From Pseudomonas sp. KU26590 (lineage in GTDB: Bacteria > Pseudomonadota > Gammaproteobacteria > Pseudomonadales > Pseudomonadaceae), in contig NZ_CP110644.1 in the NCBI RefSeq assembly GCF_026153515.1, positions 4,431,501 through 4,495,500 on the forward strand: a stretch of DNA of 64,000 bases, read 5' to 3'. The translations under genes and the position numbers were made by a program. The notes under the pieces were generated by a model. That model made no database searches and had not been told where the DNA came from. It saw only the letters and a program-made list of their open reading frames with translations. Numbering within the stretch: the first letter of the stretch is position 1; each line of letters starts with the position of its first letter. This document shows positions 39,781 to 50,932 of this stretch, in pieces.

Positions 39781-40494
39781 TTACTCAACCGGCGCTAGCC
39801 GCTCTCGGCTATTGCTCAGGTGAGTCCACATCGCTGCGCGGGCGGCGTCGGGGTCCTGGCGGCGGATGGCGGCGAGGATGGCTTCGTGTTCGAGGTTGGC
39901 CAGATACGCACTGTGGGTGAGGCTTGCCCCGGCCCGTTCGCTGGTGGCGATGCGGCTGCGGGGGATCACGGCGATGCCGAGGTTCTGCAGGATTTCCACG
40001 AAATAAGGATTGCCGGTGGCTTCCGCGATCAGCAGATGAAAGCGTCGGTCCGCTTCGACGCAACTGTCTTCCTTGGCCAGCAGGTCCTGATAATCATCCA
40101 GCGCGGCGCGCATCGCCTTGAGCTGTGATTGACTGCGGCGTTGTGCGGCCAAGGCGACGGCCTGGGTTTCCAGGCCCATGCGCAGCTCAATGATGTGCCG
40201 CACGCTGAACGCGGTTTCCACCTTCAGGTGCAGCCCGCTCTGCTCCGAACGCGCCAGCACGTAAGTGCCCTTGCCCTGATGGGTCTCGACCAGCCCGGAC
40301 GCCTGCAGTTTGGAAATCGCCTCACGCACCACCGTACGGCTTACGCCATGCTCGCGGACAATCTCACTCTCCGACGGCAACTTGGCTCCCGGCGCAATGG
40401 TGCCCATCAGAATCCGCTGACTCAGGTCAGTGACCAGGTCCGTCGCCAGGCTGTGCTGGCGCCGCTTGGGTGGCAAAGGTCCGGTGCTATTCAA
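39781..40494 (-). CDS. GntR-family regulator with FCD domain, near glucarate genes
   Basis: 237-residue FadR-subfamily regulator. The helix-turn-helix has PSESEIVREHGVSRTVVREA and LQASGLVETHQGKGTYVL; the FCD domain follows with IELRMGLETQAVALAAQRR, DRRFHLLIAEATGNPYFVEI and HEAILAAIRRQDPDAARAAM. The frame is open to 40671, but the TTG at 40494 (AGGA ~10 bp upstream) gives NSTGPLPPKRRQHSLATDLV, a usual start of these regulators. Divergent from gudP-gudD, with an operator-like motif near 40750, so it probably represses them. Confidence 0.88.
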   Translation of the reverse strand: MNSTGPLPPKRRQHSLATDLVTDLSQRILMGTIAPGAKLPSESEIVREHGVSRTVVREAISKLQASGLVETHQGKGTYVLARSEQSGLHLKVETAFSVRHIIELRMGLETQAVALAAQRRSQSQLKAMRAALDDYQDLLAKEDSCVEADRRFHLLIAEATGNPYFVEILQNLGIAVIPRSRIATSERAGASLTHSAYLANLEHEAILAAIRRQDPDAARAAMWTHLSNSRERLAPVE

Positions 40495-40839
40495 ACGAGG
40501 TCGTCCTATAAGTGCTGAAAGAGCGGCGGCGACCAACGCCTGCCGCCCACTTGTATTTTCCTGACCGCCCACGGTTGAAGCACGCACCAAACCACTCGCT
40601 GGATACCCATCGCAAAACGGCCAGGAGCCCTGAAAACAGAGCCGCACAGCGGCACGCGCCCACTCATCCAACTTGTCAGACAGGCGAGCCTAGCCCGACG
40701 AAATACTTCCCGCAACCCCCGTAAATCCGGTTGCCATGACGATCATTACTTGTATGATGACTGGCAACAGGGCTACACACCTTGTCACACACAGCTTGCT
40801 TAATTACCCGCATAAAAATAATCAGTGGGAGTTACCAGA
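40495..40839. promoter_or_regulatory. gudP control region
   Basis: 345 bp with no gene. The half near gudP contains ATCATTACTTGTATGATGA (40742-40760), an operator-like dyad described separately, and an AT-rich stretch (AATTACCCGCATAAAAATAAT, ~40801-40822) likely at or near the promoter. Confidence 0.6.
40743..40760. promoter_or_regulatory. Putative FCD-GntR operator before gudP
   Basis: TTGTATGATGA (40750-40760) differs from TNGTNNNACNA by one position and lies within inverted arms ATCAT/ATGAT. Candidate site for the divergent GntR regulator. Confidence 0.45.
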
Positions 40840-42189
40840 GTGAACACATCCTCATCACGGGCGGATGACGCCTCCGATTCCGTCCTGCAATCGGCGGTCT
40901 CGAAAGTCAAACGACACATCCTGCCGCTGTTCGTCATCATGTTCATCGTCAACTACATCGACCGGGTCAACATCGGCTTCGTGCGTAGTCACATGGAACA
41001 TGACCTGGGTATCGGCGCGGCCGCCTACGGCTTCGGTGCCGGCCTGTTCTTCATCGCGTATGCGATGTTCGAAGTCCCCTCCAACATCCTCCTGCAAAAA
41101 GTCGGCGCGCGTATCTGGCTGACCCGGATCATGCTGACCTGGGGCATCGTGGCCGCCTGCATGGCGTTCATTCAGACCGAAACCCACTTCTACATCCTGC
41201 GCTTTTTGCTGGGCGTGGCCGAAGCCGGGTTCTTCCCCGGCGTGATCTACTACTTCACCCGCTGGTTGCCCGGCGTGGAGCGTGGCAAGGCAATCGCCAT
41301 CTTCCTCAGCGGCTCGGCGTTCGCTTCGGTGATTTCAGGGCCGCTCTCAGGGCTGCTGTTGCAGATCGACGCGCTGGGCTTCCACGGCTGGCAGTGGATG
41401 TACTTCATCGAAGGCATGTTTTCCGTCGGCCTGTGCTTCTTCGTCTGGTTCTGGCTTGACTCCAAACCCCACGACGCCAAGTGGCTGACAGAGGCCGAGA
41501 AGGACGCGCTGGTCAACACCATCGACGCCGAGCAGAAGGCCCGCGAAGCGGCCAACCCGGTCAAGCTGTCCATCGGCAAATTGCTCAAGGACCCGCAGAT
41601 CATCCTGTTCTGCCTGATGTATTTCTTCATCCAGCTGACGATCTACGCGGCGACGTTCTGGCTGCCGAGCATCATCAAGAAAATGGGCGACCTGAGCGAT
41701 GTTCAGGTCGGCCTGTTCAACTCGATTCCGTGGTTCATCGCCATCGTCTGCATGTACGGTTTTGCCTCGCTGTCAGCTAAATGGAAACACCAGCAGGCGT
41801 GGGTCGCCGTGGCCTTGTTGATCGCCGCAGCCGGGATGTTCATGTCGACCACGGGCGGTCCGGTGTTCGCCTTCGTTGCCATCTGCTTTGCGGCGATGGG
41901 CTTCAAGTCGGCATCGTCGCTGTTCTGGCCGATCCCCCAAGGCTATCTGGATGCGCGGATCGCCGCCGGCGTCATCGCCTTGATCAACTCGGTAGGCAAC
42001 CTCGGCGGCTTCGTCGCGCCGACCACCTTCGGCATCCTCGAACAGCAGACCGGTTCGATCCAGGGCGGCCTGTACGGCTTGACCGTGACCTCGATCATCG
42101 CCGCCATTCTGGTGTTCACCGTGCGCACCACGCCCAAGACCGGCGCGGTGCCGATCGCCAAAGTCGACGTGACGCCCAGCCACACTTGA
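40840..42189 (+). CDS. gudP: MFS D-glucarate/galactarate transporter GudP-like
   Basis: 449-residue anion:cation symporter-family MFS protein with about 12 membrane segments. Signature stretches: RHILPLFVIMFIVNYIDRVN, AMFEVPSNILLQKVGARIW (typical of this family) and FLLGVAEAGFFPGVIYYFTR. The GTG at 40840 has GGAG 8 bp upstream; a GTG 15 bp earlier is in frame but overlaps that ribosome site. It is followed by gudD after 78 bp. Substrate is D-glucarate and/or galactarate by context. Confidence 0.9.
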   Translation: MNTSSSRADDASDSVLQSAVSKVKRHILPLFVIMFIVNYIDRVNIGFVRSHMEHDLGIGAAAYGFGAGLFFIAYAMFEVPSNILLQKVGARIWLTRIMLTWGIVAACMAFIQTETHFYILRFLLGVAEAGFFPGVIYYFTRWLPGVERGKAIAIFLSGSAFASVISGPLSGLLLQIDALGFHGWQWMYFIEGMFSVGLCFFVWFWLDSKPHDAKWLTEAEKDALVNTIDAEQKAREAANPVKLSIGKLLKDPQIILFCLMYFFIQLTIYAATFWLPSIIKKMGDLSDVQVGLFNSIPWFIAIVCMYGFASLSAKWKHQQAWVAVALLIAAAGMFMSTTGGPVFAFVAICFAAMGFKSASSLFWPIPQGYLDARIAAGVIALINSVGNLGGFVAPTTFGILEQQTGSIQGGLYGLTVTSIIAAILVFTVRTTPKTGAVPIAKVDVTPSHT

Positions 42190-43611
<1,422 letters not shown>

Positions 43612-43671
43612 TCGACTGACTCGAACCGCTCTCCCCTGCCATTGAACAGCTCGCCAGGCCGGGCGGCTTAA

Positions 43672-44445
<774 letters not shown>

Positions 44446-44449
44446 CGCC

Positions 44450-44746
44450 CTCGCAGGGACCGGCTTGCCAGCGAACCCATGGTGTCATCCGGTTTCTTCA
44501 TCTCTGACCCGACGCCTTCGCCAGCAAGCCGGCTCCTACGGATCGAGTTGAATCAGTCAATTGCGCAAAGCGTTCGCGGCCAAGCGCGCTCCTGCACCGG
44601 TTTGTGGTGGGTGAAAAATCGTGATCAGACGCAGAACCGTAGGAGCCGGCTTGCTGGCGAACGCGGTGGTTCACAGCCGGAAGTGTCGACTGACGAAACC
44701 GGTTCGCCAGCACGCCGGCTCCTACGGATCGAGTTGAATCAGTCAA
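44450..44746. repeat. REP cluster, family 2, with a 33-bp direct repeat
   Basis: Copies of GTAGGAGCCGGCTTGCTGGCGAA in both orientations (44458, 44519, 44640, 44703) plus one family 3 fragment (AAGCGCGCTCCTGC, ~44582). A 33-bp segment beginning GCCGGCTCCTACGGATCGAG is repeated exactly at 44528-44560 and 44714-44746, extending beyond the REP itself. The rest of the 409-bp gap to the next gene holds nothing else I can identify. Confidence 0.85.
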
Positions 44747-44854
44747 CTCTGGCAAGGCGGGTATGCAGAGTGGGTGCGGGGTTCCAGATTAAGCCGCTCA
44801 AGCGTACTGTGAGCGCCACAAATCCAACATCGCTGCTGAACGAGGCCTCGCTCA

Positions 44855-45820
44855 ATGACTCAGGATTCCGGGCTGAAGATTGCCGTACTCGATGACTGGC
44901 AATCGGTCGCTGAAAACGTTGTGGACTGGACCGTGTTGAAGCCGATCGGCGAGGTCACTTTTCTGCATGACTATCCGGCGGACACCGACGCCATGGTCGC
45001 CCGCCTCAAAGACTTTCACGTCATTTGCGTGATGCGCGAACGCACGATTTTCGATGACGCCCTGCTCAGTCAGCTACCGAACCTGAAACTGCTGGTCACC
45101 GGCGGCATGCGCAACGCGGCGCTGGACCTCAAGGCCGCCGCGCGCATGGGCATTACCGTGGTCGGCACCGACAGCTACAAATACGCGGCGCCGGAGCTGA
45201 CCTGGGCGCTGATCATGGGCGTCACCCGCAATCTGGTGGACGAAGCAAACTCCCTGCGCGCCGGGAATTGGCAAATTGGCATCGGCAGCGACCTGTACGG
45301 CAAGACCCTGGGCATCGTCGGGCTGGGCAGCATCGGCCAAAAGATCGCCCGCTACGGCAAGGCTTTCGACATGAAGGTGATTGCCTGGAGCGAGAACCTC
45401 ACCGCTGAACGCGCGGCCGAGCATGGCGTGACGTACGTCAGCAAACAGGCACTGTTCGAGCAAGCGGACGTGGTCTCGGTGAATCTGGTGCTCAGCGAGC
45501 GCAGTCGCGGGCTGGTCGACGCCGAGTCGCTGAACCGGATGAAGCCTACGGCGTATCTGGTGAACACCGCGCGCGGGCCGATCGTCGACGAAGACGCGCT
45601 GATCGAGGTGCTCAGGCAGAAGAAAATCGCCGGTGCCGCGCTGGACGTGTACAGCGTCGAGCCGTTGCCGGCCGATCATCCGTTCCGCACGTTGCCCAAC
45701 GTCCTGGCCACGCCCCATGTGGGTTACGTCACCGAGAACAACTACCGGATGTTCTTCAGCCAGATGATCGAGGACATTCAGGCCTGGCACGCCGGCGCGC
45801 CGATACGCGTTTTTGCCTGA
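44855..45820 (+). CDS. D-2-hydroxyacid dehydrogenase family protein
   Basis: 321-residue NAD(P)-dependent dehydrogenase. The Rossmann loop is TLGIVGLGSIGQKIARYGKA. Catalytic residues appear as Arg in YLVNTARGPIVDEDAL, Glu in ALDVYSVEPLPADHPF and His in VLATPHVGYVTENNY. It is closest in feel to the D-3-phosphoglycerate dehydrogenase-like group of small family members; substrate unknown, with hydroxypyruvate/glyoxylate possible given nearby glycerate kinase. It is followed by pncA after 47 bp, perhaps one transcript. Confidence 0.92.
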   Translation: MTQDSGLKIAVLDDWQSVAENVVDWTVLKPIGEVTFLHDYPADTDAMVARLKDFHVICVMRERTIFDDALLSQLPNLKLLVTGGMRNAALDLKAAARMGITVVGTDSYKYAAPELTWALIMGVTRNLVDEANSLRAGNWQIGIGSDLYGKTLGIVGLGSIGQKIARYGKAFDMKVIAWSENLTAERAAEHGVTYVSKQALFEQADVVSVNLVLSERSRGLVDAESLNRMKPTAYLVNTARGPIVDEDALIEVLRQKKIAGAALDVYSVEPLPADHPFRTLPNVLATPHVGYVTENNYRMFFSQMIEDIQAWHAGAPIRVFA

Positions 45821-45867
45821 CCGCGATCCGACTCATTGCCCCAAGACTCACTGCATCAAGGACTCAA

Positions 45868-46521
45868 ATGATGACCACGCCGCTTTCCCGATTGCCCTCC
45901 GACCCGCGCGCCGCGTTGCTGGTGATCGACATGCAATACGACTTCATGCCCGGCGGCGCACTGGCCGTGGCCGAAGGCGATGCGCTGGTGCCGTTGATCA
46001 ACCGCCTCGGCGCGCAGTTTCGCAACGTGGTCATGGCCCAGGACTGGCACCCGCGCGGGCATGTGTCGTTCGCGTCGAGCCACGCCGGGCGCGCGCCGTT
46101 TGACAGCATCACCCTGCCCTACGGCACGCAGACGCTGTGGCCCGATCACTGTGTGCAAGGCAGCCACGGTGCTCAGTTGCACGCGGATCTGGACATAAGC
46201 CAGGGGCAGCTGATCCTGCGCAAGGGCTGCAACGCAGGCATCGACAGCTATTCAGCGTTCGTCGAAGCCGATCGCACGACGCGCACCGGGCTGGCCGGTT
46301 ACCTGAGCGAGCGCGGCATCGACAGCGTGTTCGTGGTCGGTCTGGCCCTGGATTTTTGCGTGGCCTGGACCGCGCTGGACGCCCGGGCGGCGGGTTTCAA
46401 TACCTGGGTGATCGCCGATGCGTGCAAGGCCATCGACCTGAATGGCTCGCTGGAGCAAGCCTGGAAAGACATGGCCCTGGCGGGAGTCAACCGGATAGAC
46501 AGTGCAGACCTCACTGACTGA
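45868..46521 (+). CDS. pncA: Nicotinamidase
   Basis: 217-residue isochorismatase-fold amidase that converts nicotinamide to nicotinate for NAD salvage. Catalytic Asp in LLVIDMQYDFMPGGAL, Lys in LILRKGCNAGIDSYSAF and nucleophile Cys in VVGLALDFCVAWTALDA; metal ligands in AQDWHPRGHVSFASSH. The last motif and the WPDHCVQGSHGAQ stretch are specific for nicotinamidases. The ATG has AAGGA upstream. Confidence 0.95.
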   Translation: MMTTPLSRLPSDPRAALLVIDMQYDFMPGGALAVAEGDALVPLINRLGAQFRNVVMAQDWHPRGHVSFASSHAGRAPFDSITLPYGTQTLWPDHCVQGSHGAQLHADLDISQGQLILRKGCNAGIDSYSAFVEADRTTRTGLAGYLSERGIDSVFVVGLALDFCVAWTALDARAAGFNTWVIADACKAIDLNGSLEQAWKDMALAGVNRIDSADLTD

Positions 46522-46577
46522 ACGTAAAACCCCTACGGATTAACCGCGCAGATCTACCTGACTGAACGCAAATCCCT

Positions 46578-46680
46578 GTAGGAGCGCGCTTGGTCTGGGC
46601 CGCAGTCGGACGAATTGCGGTGGGTCAGTCACACCCATTCAGCTGACACTCCGCATTCGCGGGCAAGCGCGCTCCTACAG
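46578..46680. repeat. REPIN, family 3
   Basis: GTAGGAGCGCGCTTGGTCTG at the left and the inverse of GTAGGAGCGCGCTTGCCCGC at the right (to 46680) form one inverted doublet. It lies between pncA and the convergent acetyltransferase gene. Confidence 0.85.
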
Positions 46681-46736
46681 TTGGTCCCGTTCAATATCGG
46701 GGATCGAAGCTTGATGCGTGCTCCTGCATAAACGCC

Positions 46737-47222
46737 TCAACCCTCTTCCAACGCAAAGCGCTTCAGCCCTTCCCCTTCCATCCGGTAGCGCACCCATTCA
46801 TCCTGGGGCTCGGCGCCGATGGATTTGTAGAAATCGATCGCCGGCTGGTTCCAGTCCAGCACGCTCCATTCAAGACGGCCGCAGCCGCTGTCGTGGGCGA
46901 TCCGGGCCAGATGGCGCAACAGCTTCTTGCCCGCGCCGACACCCCGTTGCGCGGCGGACACGTACAAATCTTCGAGGTACAGGCCCTTGCGGCCCAGCCA
47001 GGTGGAGTAGCTCAAGAAGTACACGGCGAAGCCAATGGGCTGGCCGTTCAGCAGGCAGATCAGCGCCTTGGCCGGCGAAGCTTCGTCGAACAGGCTGCGC
47101 TCGATGTCGGCGACACTGGCCTTGACCTCGTGCTCGGCTTTTTCGTAGATCGCAAGCTCGGTGATGAAGCCCAGGATGACGGCGGCGTCGGCACGGGTGG
47201 CGTCGCGAATGTGAAGGGTCAA
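46737..47222 (-). CDS. GNAT-family N-acetyltransferase
   Basis: 161-residue GCN5-related acetyltransferase. The acetyl-CoA motif appears as LYVSAAQRGVGAGKKLLRHLA, preceded by the beta-strand YLEDLYV and followed by EWSVLDWNQPAIDFYKSIGA, the pattern of diamine/thialysine acetyltransferases (SSAT-like). Substrate could be a polyamine or amino acid analogue; not provable here. Convergent with pncA and divergent from the FNT channel gene. Confidence 0.9.
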   Translation of the reverse strand: MTLHIRDATRADAAVILGFITELAIYEKAEHEVKASVADIERSLFDEASPAKALICLLNGQPIGFAVYFLSYSTWLGRKGLYLEDLYVSAAQRGVGAGKKLLRHLARIAHDSGCGRLEWSVLDWNQPAIDFYKSIGAEPQDEWVRYRMEGEGLKRFALEEG

Positions 47223-47410
47223 AAGAGGTTCTCCCAGGTCAGTGAAAAGGCTGCCGCCGTTGGCGAACGACGGGTAACGGATTGTGTCTCAAGCAGCAGC
47301 GCCGCGCAGCAAGCATGTACAAGCGAACCGCCGCCTCCCGAGCGCTCTTTTACCGGGCACTCTCACAAAGAACACGCTTAGACGTGCACTGACCCATCCA
47401 AAGGATCGCC

Positions 47411-48334
47411 ATGGAACACGAACCAGACGGCAAGACCCCCGGCCTGACGCCGGAAGAAGAACGCGACATCGACGAAAACCAGCCGCCCCGTGCCGCCGTC
47501 CTCCATGAAACGATCCGCATGCAGGGCGATCAGGAACTGGAGCGTAACGTCGCTGCACTGTTCTGGTCGGCCCTCGCAGCCGGGTTGACCATGGGCCTGT
47601 CACTGATGGCGATGGGGTTGTTGAACTCGCGGCTGCCCGATGCCGAGGGCTTCAAGGTCATAGCCAGCCTTGGCTACTGCGCAGGCTTTCTGGCGGTGAT
47701 TCTTGCCCGTCAGCAGCTGTTCACCGAAAACACCCTGACCGCCGTATTGCCGGTGATGAGCAAGCCGACGCTGAACAATGTCGTGCGTCTGTTGCGGTTG
47801 TGGACCGTGGTGCTGGTGGGCAACCTGTGCGGCACATTGCTGGTGGCCTACGTCATGCTGCACCTGCCGATCTTCGACACCAAGACCGATCAGGCCTTCC
47901 TCGAAATCGGCCGCAAGGTGATGGAGAACGACACCTGGCAAATGTTCTCCAAAGGCATCATTTCCGGCTGGATGATCGCCACCATGGTGTGGATGATCCC
48001 GTCCATGGAATCCGCCAAGGTCGCCATCATCGTGATGATCACCTACCTGATGGCGCTGGGGGATTTCACCCACATCGTGGTTGGCTCGGCAGAAGTGTCG
48101 TATCTGGTATTCGCGGGTGAGCTGCCGTGGAAGGATTTCTGGATGATCTTCGCCGGCCCGACACTGGCCGGCAACATCATCGGCGGCAGCTTCATTTTCG
48201 CGTTGATCAGCCATGCGCAGATCAGGAGCGAAGGCGAGACGCCGGATAAGAAAGGCAAGAAGAAAGCGCTGGACGAAAAGCTGAAGCAAGCGCTGCGTGA
48301 GCCCAAAGCTGAATCCGATCGCAAAGGCGTGTGA
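47411..48334 (+). CDS. Formate/nitrite transporter family protein, YfdC-like
   Basis: 307-residue inner-membrane FNT channel homolog. About six membrane segments between residues 48 and 270 (LFWSALAAGLTMGLSLMAM, WTVVLVGNLCGTLLVAYVML, FWMIFAGPTLAGNIIGGSF). Unlike FocA it has a ~45-residue charged N-terminal extension (TPEEERDIDENQPPRAAVLH) and a basic C-terminal tail (KKGKKKALDEKLKQAL), the mark of the YfdC subgroup whose substrate is not established. Confidence 0.9.
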   Translation: MEHEPDGKTPGLTPEEERDIDENQPPRAAVLHETIRMQGDQELERNVAALFWSALAAGLTMGLSLMAMGLLNSRLPDAEGFKVIASLGYCAGFLAVILARQQLFTENTLTAVLPVMSKPTLNNVVRLLRLWTVVLVGNLCGTLLVAYVMLHLPIFDTKTDQAFLEIGRKVMENDTWQMFSKGIISGWMIATMVWMIPSMESAKVAIIVMITYLMALGDFTHIVVGSAEVSYLVFAGELPWKDFWMIFAGPTLAGNIIGGSFIFALISHAQIRSEGETPDKKGKKKALDEKLKQALREPKAESDRKGV

Positions 48335-48341
48335 AGCACCG

Positions 48342-48443
48342 GTAGGAGTGACCGGGGTGGCGCTCCACCTTGCTCGCGAAGCGTCCGACCAGACAAACCA
48401 TGGTCGCCTGACAGAATGCATTCGCGAGCAAGCTCACTCCTAC
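48342..48443. repeat. REPIN, family 4
   Basis: GTAGGAGTGACCGGGGTGGC at the left and the inverse of GTAGGAGTGAGCTTGCTCGC at the right bracket ~100 bp after the FNT gene. The left copy has an insertion relative to the right. Confidence 0.75.
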
Positions 48444-48606
48444 TGGCCCACGGCACGATCAGAATTCTCCAGCGTGTCCCCTCCTCTCGGCACGCTGGCT
48501 AGCATCAAACAAGCCGTTCTGCCCTTCTTAAATTATTTTTAAGAAATCCCGACTACGTTTAAAGGCAAAATGCAGCCTTCTGTCCTCTCACGTGGCCCGA
48601 CCTCAC

Positions 48607-49290
48607 ATGACGCGAATTCTGACAATCGAAGACGATGCCGTCACCGCGAAGGAAATCGTCGCCGAACTGAGCAGCCACGGCCTGCAAGTGGACTGGGTCG
48701 ACAACGGTCGCGAGGGCCTCGTCCGCGCGGTCAGCGGCGATTACGACCTGATCACCCTCGATCGCATGCTGCCGGAAGTCGACGGGCTGGCGATTGTCAC
48801 CACCATGCGCGCCCTGGGCATTGCCACGCCGATCCTGATGATCAGCGCGCTGTCGGACGTCGATGAACGCGTCCGCGGGTTGCGTGCCGGTGGGGATGAT
48901 TACCTGTCCAAGCCCTTCGCCTCCGACGAGATGGCCGCGCGGGTGGAAGTCTTGCTGCGCCGCAGTCATCCGGGGACCCAGGCCGAGACCATGCTCAAGG
49001 TTGCCGACCTCGAACTCAATCTGATCACCCGTGAAGCCAGCCGTGCCGGGCAGCCGTTGAACCTGCTGCCGACCGAATACAAGCTGCTGGAATTCCTGAT
49101 GCGCAACAGCGGGCAGATCATCACCCGCATGATGATTTTCGAAGAAGTCTGGGGTTACCACTTCGACCCCGGCACCAACCTGATCGACGTGCACATCGGT
49201 CGCTTGCGCAAGAAAATCGATCCCCCTACCGTGACGCCGCTGATACGTACCGTTCGAGGCTCAGGTTATGTCATTGCCGAACCCGTCTAA
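48607..49290 (+). CDS. OmpR-family response regulator
   Basis: 227 residues from the ATG at 48607 (MTRILTIEDD). Receiver domain with Asp52 in DLITLDRMLPEVDG and Lys102 in YLSKPFASDE; C-terminal winged helix with LLPTEYKLLEFLMRNSGQII and LIDVHIGRLRKKI. The frame runs back to a GTG at 48592 but without a ribosome site. Its 3' end overlaps the kinase start by 23 bp, so the two are coupled. The signal is unknown. Confidence 0.94.
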   Translation: MTRILTIEDDAVTAKEIVAELSSHGLQVDWVDNGREGLVRAVSGDYDLITLDRMLPEVDGLAIVTTMRALGIATPILMISALSDVDERVRGLRAGGDDYLSKPFASDEMAARVEVLLRRSHPGTQAETMLKVADLELNLITREASRAGQPLNLLPTEYKLLEFLMRNSGQIITRMMIFEEVWGYHFDPGTNLIDVHIGRLRKKIDPPTVTPLIRTVRGSGYVIAEPV

Positions 49291-50659
49291 GGGCTGGCGC
49301 TCCTCCAGCAGCCGGCTGCTGGCGCTGTACAGTTTTCTGTTTGTGGCCTGGAGCAGCATCCTCATGGGGGTGCTGTACTGGGAAGTCACCAGTTACCTCA
49401 ACACCCTCGCCCGCCACTCGCTGATGCAGCGCCAGCAATTGTTTTCGCGTTTTGAAGGCGCGCAACTGGACGATGCGTTGCGCACCAGCGACAAATTCGA
49501 CATGCGCTCGGTCGACGCCTACGGCCTGTTCGACAAAGACCTGAAGCCCATCAGCGGCCCGATCCAGAGCATTCCCGAGGACCTCAAGCTCAACGGGGAA
49601 ATCCAGGAGCTGGCCACCTGCATCGATTCCGATGACCCGGACCTGCCCAGCTCGGGCTGCGACGCCGTGGCGATTCATACGCTGGATGATCGCTGGCTGA
49701 TTCTGGTGCGCGACAACGGTTCGCTGTTCGCCGTGACCACGCTGATTCTGCGCGCGTTGCTGTGGGGTATTTCGCTGACGATCATTCCGGGCATCGCCGG
49801 CTGGCACTTGCTCGGACGCCGCCCGCTGCGACGCATCCGCGCGATCCAGGCCAGCGCCGAGGCAATCGTCACCGGCGACCTGGCCCGCCGCCTTCCGGTG
49901 TCGGACCGCCGCGACGAGCTGGACATGCTGGCCGACATCGTCAACGCCATGCTCGACCGCATCGAGCGCCTGATGAACGAGGTCAAGGGCGTTTGCGACA
50001 ACATCGCCCACGACCTGCGCACTCCGCTCACGCGCCTGCGGGCGCAGCTTTACCGGATTCAGCAGCAGTCGCCGGAAGACTCGGCGCTGGGCGAGCAGAT
50101 GGCCCAGGTAATCGCCGACGCCGACACGCTGATGGCGCGCTTTCGCGGATTGCTGCGGATTTCCGAACTGGAAGATCACCAGCGGCGCTCGGCCTTCGGT
50201 CAGCTCGATCCGCAGCCGCTGCTGCAGGAGCTGCACGATTTCTACCTGCCGCTGGCCGAAGAAGGCCGCGTTTCGTTGCAACTGAAAGTCGGCGAACACC
50301 TGCCGCCGCTGGTGGGTGACCGGGCGCTGCTGTTCGAGGCGCTGTCGAACCTGCTGAGCAACTCGATCAAATTCACTCCGCCGGGCGGCCAAGTGCTGCT
50401 CATCGCCCGCGCCGAAGGTGACACCACGTTCATTGAAGTCCAGGACACCGGCCCCGGCATCCCCGACGCCGAGCGGGAGGCCGTGTTCAAGCGCTTCTAC
50501 CGTAGCGAAAACGGCAATCAGCAAAGCGGCTTCGGCCTGGGGTTGTCCATCGTCGCCGCGATCGTCAACCTGCACGGCTTCAAACTGCGCATCGGCAGCA
50601 GCCCGTCCGGCGGCGCGAGTCTGGTGCTGGAATGCAGGCGGGTGTTGGCATTGGGGTGA
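49268..50659 (+). CDS. Sensor histidine kinase, EnvZ/QseC-like topology
   Basis: 463 residues: membrane helix 1 (LYSFLFVAWSSILMGVLYW, ~20-38), a ~115-residue periplasmic sensor, helix 2 (LILRALLWGISLTIIPGIAGW), HAMP linker, dimerisation domain with the phosphoacceptor His248 in NIAHDLRTPLTRLRAQL, N box LFEALSNLLSNSIKF, G boxes VQDTGPGIPDAER and GFGLGLSIVAAIV. The periplasmic part has a Cys pair (ATCID and SSGCD) that might form a disulfide. Partner of the upstream regulator. Confidence 0.94.
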   Translation: MSLPNPSKGWRSSSSRLLALYSFLFVAWSSILMGVLYWEVTSYLNTLARHSLMQRQQLFSRFEGAQLDDALRTSDKFDMRSVDAYGLFDKDLKPISGPIQSIPEDLKLNGEIQELATCIDSDDPDLPSSGCDAVAIHTLDDRWLILVRDNGSLFAVTTLILRALLWGISLTIIPGIAGWHLLGRRPLRRIRAIQASAEAIVTGDLARRLPVSDRRDELDMLADIVNAMLDRIERLMNEVKGVCDNIAHDLRTPLTRLRAQLYRIQQQSPEDSALGEQMAQVIADADTLMARFRGLLRISELEDHQRRSAFGQLDPQPLLQELHDFYLPLAEEGRVSLQLKVGEHLPPLVGDRALLFEALSNLLSNSIKFTPPGGQVLLIARAEGDTTFIEVQDTGPGIPDAEREAVFKRFYRSENGNQQSGFGLGLSIVAAIVNLHGFKLRIGSSPSGGASLVLECRRVLALG

Positions 50660-50675
50660 AGGGGTGGGGCTTTGA

Positions 50676-50717
50676 GCTGCAAGCTGCAAGCTGCAAGCTG
50701 CAAGCTGCAAGCTGCAA
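50676..50717. repeat. 7-bp tandem repeat, six units
   Basis: GCTGCAA repeated six times without change, immediately after the kinase stop and before the terminator. A perfect short repeat of this kind is prone to copy-number change. Confidence 0.95.
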
Positions 50718-50735
50718 GCGTCAGGCAAAAACGAC

Positions 50736-50766
50736 AAAGCCGCCTCAAGGGCGGCTTTGTTTATTG
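50736..50766. terminator. Bidirectional terminator between kinase and 52-aa gene
   Basis: AAAGCCGCC and GGCGGCTTT form a 9-bp stem. A T-rich tail follows on the + strand (GTTTATT), and on the - strand TTTGTCGTTTTT follows the stem, so it can serve both convergent transcripts. Confidence 0.85.
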
Positions 50767-50773
50767 GGGGGCG

Positions 50774-50932
50774 TTACATTTTCCGGGCTTGCTCGATGAT
50801 CTTTTCCTGCCGCGCCCAGGCTTTCTCCATGACCTCCAGGTAAACCCGCTCCTTCTCCTCGAAAGTGGCGTTGCGGACGAAGTCGGAAAACGGCGTCGAC
50901 TTCACTGTTTTGAGTTTTTTTGGAGCAGCCAT
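50774..50932 (-). CDS. 52-aa charged protein coupled to the zeta-toxin-like gene, candidate antitoxin
   Basis: Not an obvious gene by length, but its ATG (50932-50930) overlaps the stop of the upstream kinase gene as TAATG, and GGAGG lies inside the end of that gene 8 bp upstream. It starts MAAPKKLKTVKSTPFSDFVR and ends in a strongly helical charged half (EEKERVYLEVMEKAWARQEK) that would be expected to form a single amphipathic helix. No membrane segment or signal peptide. The tight coupling to a toxin-family kinase suggests a partner or antitoxin. The function is inference; the reading frame is clear. Confidence 0.7.
   Translation of the reverse strand: MAAPKKLKTVKSTPFSDFVRNATFEEKERVYLEVMEKAWARQEKIIEQARKM

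Noticed and set aside
49271..50737. 488-codon - strand frame opposite the sensor kinase
   Set aside because: Antisense shadow; its first codons translate the 7-bp tandem repeat.
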